A stretch of DNA of 64,000 nt from Lewinellaceae bacterium (GTDB taxonomy: Bacteria; Bacteroidota; Bacteroidia; Chitinophagales; Saprospiraceae), in contig JACJYE010000006.1 in NCBI GenBank assembly GCA_020636255.1, positions 62,001-126,000 on the forward strand, in the 5' to 3' direction. The first letter of the stretch is position 1, and the number at the start of each line of letters is the position of its first letter. The notes under the pieces are model-generated. The model did no database searches, had not been told where the DNA came from, and saw only the letters and a list, made by a program, of their open reading frames with translations. The translations under genes were made by a program, and so were the position numbers. Shown in pieces: positions 62,601 through 64,000 of this stretch.

Positions 62601-64000
62601 GTAATTGCCTCCGGCATTAACGGTAATAGAGGGGCCGACAGCAGCGGTTGACCACAGGTAGCTCGAAAAACCGCCTTCTGCTGCCAGCGAAGTAGAGGTG
62701 CCGGGGCAGAAGCTGAGGTTGCCGCTAATGTCGGGAACGTTTGTCGTGAAATTGTTCACCTGAACGCTTGCCTGCCCGGTGCACCCCAGGGCATTGGTAA
62801 CGGTCAGCCCATAAGGCCCCGGCTGGAGCACTTCGATGGAAGTAGAAGTGTTGCCGTCCGACCACAGGTAAGAAGCGAAGTTGCTGCCCGTGCTCAATTC
62901 CGTTGAAGTGCCGGGGCAGAAGTTCAACTGGCCGCTGATCTGCGGGGCGGGGTTAGGAGCCTGTGTCACCGTTAGGCTGGCTGTGCCCTGGCAGCCGATC
63001 GCATCGGCTACCGTAACGGTATAAGTACCCGCCTGGCTTACATTGATCTGCTGGCCCGTACCGTTGCCCGTCCAGGCGTAAGAGGCAAAACCAGGCCCTG
63101 CATCGAGCGTTGTGGAACTGCCCTGGCAGAAATAGTTTATGCCGCTAACGACAGGCTGCGGCAAGGCGTTCTCCGCTACCACTACGCTGGTTTCACCCTG
63201 GCAGCCGTTGTTATCGATCACCGAGAGGCCTACCATGCCGGGTTGGTTTATGGTGACGGAAGCCCCCGCAGCGCCTGTCGTCCAGTTATAACTAGTATAA
63301 CCGGTATTGGCCTGCAGGGTGGTGCTCGTCCCTGCACAGAATTCCAGGATACCGCTTATCTGCGGCTCCGGGGTATCATACAATGACAGCTCGACACTAT
63401 CGCTACCACTGCACCCGTTGGCATCGGTAACCGTTACGCTATAGGAGCCGGGTTGGTTCGTATCGATAGAGGCCCCGCTATTACCCGTCGACCAGGCGTA
63501 CTGGCCGAAGGCGCCGTTTACGCCCAGCGTCGTCGAACCTTCCGGGCAGAATGACAATAGGCCGGTGATCGCCGGCACAGGCAGGGGGTGCTCAGTTATA
63601 TCCATTGTAGCCGAGTCGCTACAGCCATTATTATCTGTGACGACAAGGGTATAAGAGCCGGGTGTGCTGATCGCAACAGATGCCGTAGTGGCATTATTCG
63701 ACCACTGATAAGCAGCAAAGCCCGGCGTAGCATTCAGGGTTACACCGTCACCGGCGCAATATTCGGTATCGCCGCTGATGGAGAAAACGGGCAGCGGGTG
63801 CTGCACGGCCTCCACGCTGGCCTGTCCCTGGCAGCCATTGGCATCCTGTACCGTTACGCTATATAAACCCGGGGCCGTAATATCGATCACCTGTTCAGCA
63901 CTTCCCGTCGACCAGGAATACAGGGCGTATCCCAAGCCGGCGTCCAGTGCAGTGGATTGCCCGACGCAATAGGAAAGGTTACCGCTGATCGTGGGTTCCA
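59697..64000 (-). CDS. Giant repeat-rich T9SS-secreted adhesin-like protein, N-terminus beyond the window
   Basis: The frame is open across 1434 codons to the right edge, so the N-terminus lies outside. From the edge inward it holds 12 units of about 70 residues (ISG, FC-G, STTL, YxWSxG, PGxYxVTVTDANGC), then four units of about 84 residues (DAGQ..., GVYTLTV, GC). A SprB-type repeat follows (CFGDSDGSVIIGGVTGG to GNYPVLVQDALGC), and then the CHU_C secretion domain (IFVPNVFSPNGDGANDVF to FNRWGESVFEV). Each unit carries two Cys. It is exported by the type 9 secretion system and probably surface-bound. Converges on the second rlpA gene, 6 bases apart. Confidence 0.92.
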   Translation of the reverse strand, partial: EPTISGNLSYCVGQSTALDAGLGYALYSWSTGSAEQVIDITAPGLYSVTVQDANGCQGQASVEAVQHPLPVFSISGDTEYCAGDGVTLNATPGFAAYQWSNNATTASVAISTPGSYTLVVTDNNGCSDSATMDITEHPLPVPAITGLLSFCPEGSTTLGVNGAFGQYAWSTGNSGASIDTNQPGSYSVTVTDANGCSGSDSVELSLYDTPEPQISGILEFCAGTSTTLQANTGYTSYNWTTGAAGASVTINQPGMVGLSVIDNNGCQGETSVVVAENALPQPVVSGINYFCQGSSTTLDAGPGFASYAWTGNGTGQQINVSQAGTYTVTVADAIGCQGTASLTVTQAPNPAPQISGQLNFCPGTSTELSTGSNFASYLWSDGNTSTSIEVLQPGPYGLTVTNALGCTGQASVQVNNFTTNVPDISGNLSFCPGTSTSLAAEGGFSSYLWSTAAVGPSITVNAGGNYGLTVTDANGCQTTNAVSVSVFPVTPPAISGSNAFCAGGSVALSASPGYTVYNWSNGASVPDITVSSGGLYRVTVTDVNGCISSSSLSVVQNPLPQVMIGGSTSFCIGGFTTLNAGASYAQYQWSTGGATPSIQVNQAGPYALTVTDANGCVGSGQVSVTEDIELTPVISGALAYCPGGATTLDAGDGFQTYTWSNGSNGQSLLVQTPGSYSVTVTDASGCTGDTEVSVSVFPAPAPAISGLLEYCDGASTQLEATGGNFASYNWSTGAIEPEINVSQPGTYSLSITDVNGCQESATVVVAENPLPSFTISGGLSFCQGSSTALSATPGFAAYQWSNGLQTPAINVTAPGTYGLVVTNSFGCTSQQAVATTQIPQPQADAGSVQVINCYNQEVAIGGQGSSQGNNIQYQWQGPGITPSNANQQFPTVDVPGVYTLTVVQSVLGCASNPATVTVSDNTNAPVVLLEALDVLDCTTSTAVIDGTSSASGNAIVYQWYDGNLNLIGGATTSSLEVGEAGQYYLLVADTISGCSAMDSIQVNEDIAYPYAEAGQPQHLDCAVNEVTLDGGASQSGDIITYSWSTPSGNIISGGQSINPLVDEPGVYILTVMDTLNGCSNVDTVLVTQDVNVPQADAGQSQEIDCVNPTVVLTGTGSSGSQYSYRWAFGNAGNIIGNGLSLTAGQPGAYIFIVTNTDNGCTNTDQVQVTQNSAQPSALNLALDNPTCFGDSDGSVIIGGVTGGTPPFLYSFDDGPLSTQQVFLNLPAGNYPVLVQDALGCEFELMAQLEEGNDLMVALGPDLEAKLGEEAELIAEVNIPESEISSISWTAADSLSCYDCLRTAVIRPTNSGSYLVRVVDNNGCAAQDQLILFLNKKRNIFVPNVFSPNGDGANDVFMAFAGPDVVKIRSFLVFNRWGESVFEVYGPPPNDPNYGWDGTYRGELYNGAVFAWFAEVEFVDGVVELFKGDVTLLR

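Noticed and set aside
59697..64000. A CRISPR-like appearance from regular about 210-base periodic DNA
   Set aside because: The repeats encode protein modules in one long open frame; there are no short identical repeats with unique spacers.

Overview
The window comes from a Bacteroidota chromosome, most likely of the Saprospiria (Lewinella, Haliscomenobacter or Phaeodactylibacter type). This rests on family content seen in the sequence: a gliding-type C-terminal secretion domain (CHU_C) on a repeat-rich surface protein, a SprB-type repeat, DUF4369, DUF3822 next to RsmD, DUF6089 barrels, DUF4212 with a VC_2705-type symporter, and several promoters matching the Bacteroidota sigma consensus (-7 TAnnTTTG, -33 TTG). 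Coding DNA is GC-rich, with C or G preferred at third positions. I found no tRNA, rRNA, CRISPR array, intact insertion sequence or phage gene. The gene content is chromosomal housekeeping plus envelope functions.

Layout. 1-4 kb: a truncated DUF4369 protein and a very long secreted alpha-helical protein, both minus. 4-5.7 kb: pyrR-pyrB. 5.9-13.2 kb: a lipoprotein, then glnS and argS, a small exported protein, rsmD, a DUF3822 protein and a membrane-anchored protein. 13.4-18.6 kb: bactofilin, tsaD and a tightly overlapping glycosylation cassette (GtrB/DPM1-like transferase, TMTC-like GT-C/TPR protein, methyltransferase). 18.6-24.7 kb: a DUF697 protein, an amino-acid permease, a DUF1573 protein, a di-haem cytochrome c and a PAP2 phosphatase. 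24.8-31.3 kb: a transport locus in which a cNMP/CBS/DUF294 sensor diverges from an ArsR repressor, followed by a porin, DUF4212, a sodium:solute symporter and a small membrane protein.

31.3-40.1 kb is a minus-strand run: VTC-domain protein, RibBA with a decayed GTP cyclohydrolase II half, two glycosyltransferases, cupin, M1 peptidase, CPBP protease and an iron-type binding lipoprotein. 40.5-45.6 kb: DUF6580, a PgpH-like c-di-AMP phosphodiesterase, cobalamin adenosyltransferase and an ABC exporter. 45.8-52.4 kb, plus strand: twin DUF6089 proteins, an ArsC-like protein coupled to ppk1, and the betaine-lipid pair btaA and btaB separated by a fold-back element. 52.4-53.9 kb is a decay zone with a twice-frameshifted lipoprotein pseudogene and a cluster of palindromic repeats. 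53.9-59.7 kb: ilvC, ilvA, an EVE-domain protein, pgeF and two RlpA/SPOR proteins. The last 4.3 kb is the C-terminal part of a giant secreted repeat protein running off the right edge.

The points most worth checking are: the TMTC-type glycosylation cassette; the btaA/btaB pair and the fold-back element inside it; a RibBA whose three zinc cysteines are all replaced; an ArsC-like protein lacking its resolving cysteine next to ppk1; the 11/18-residue periodicity of the long helical protein; and the exact 66-bp tandem repeat carrying a dyad between two divergent genes.
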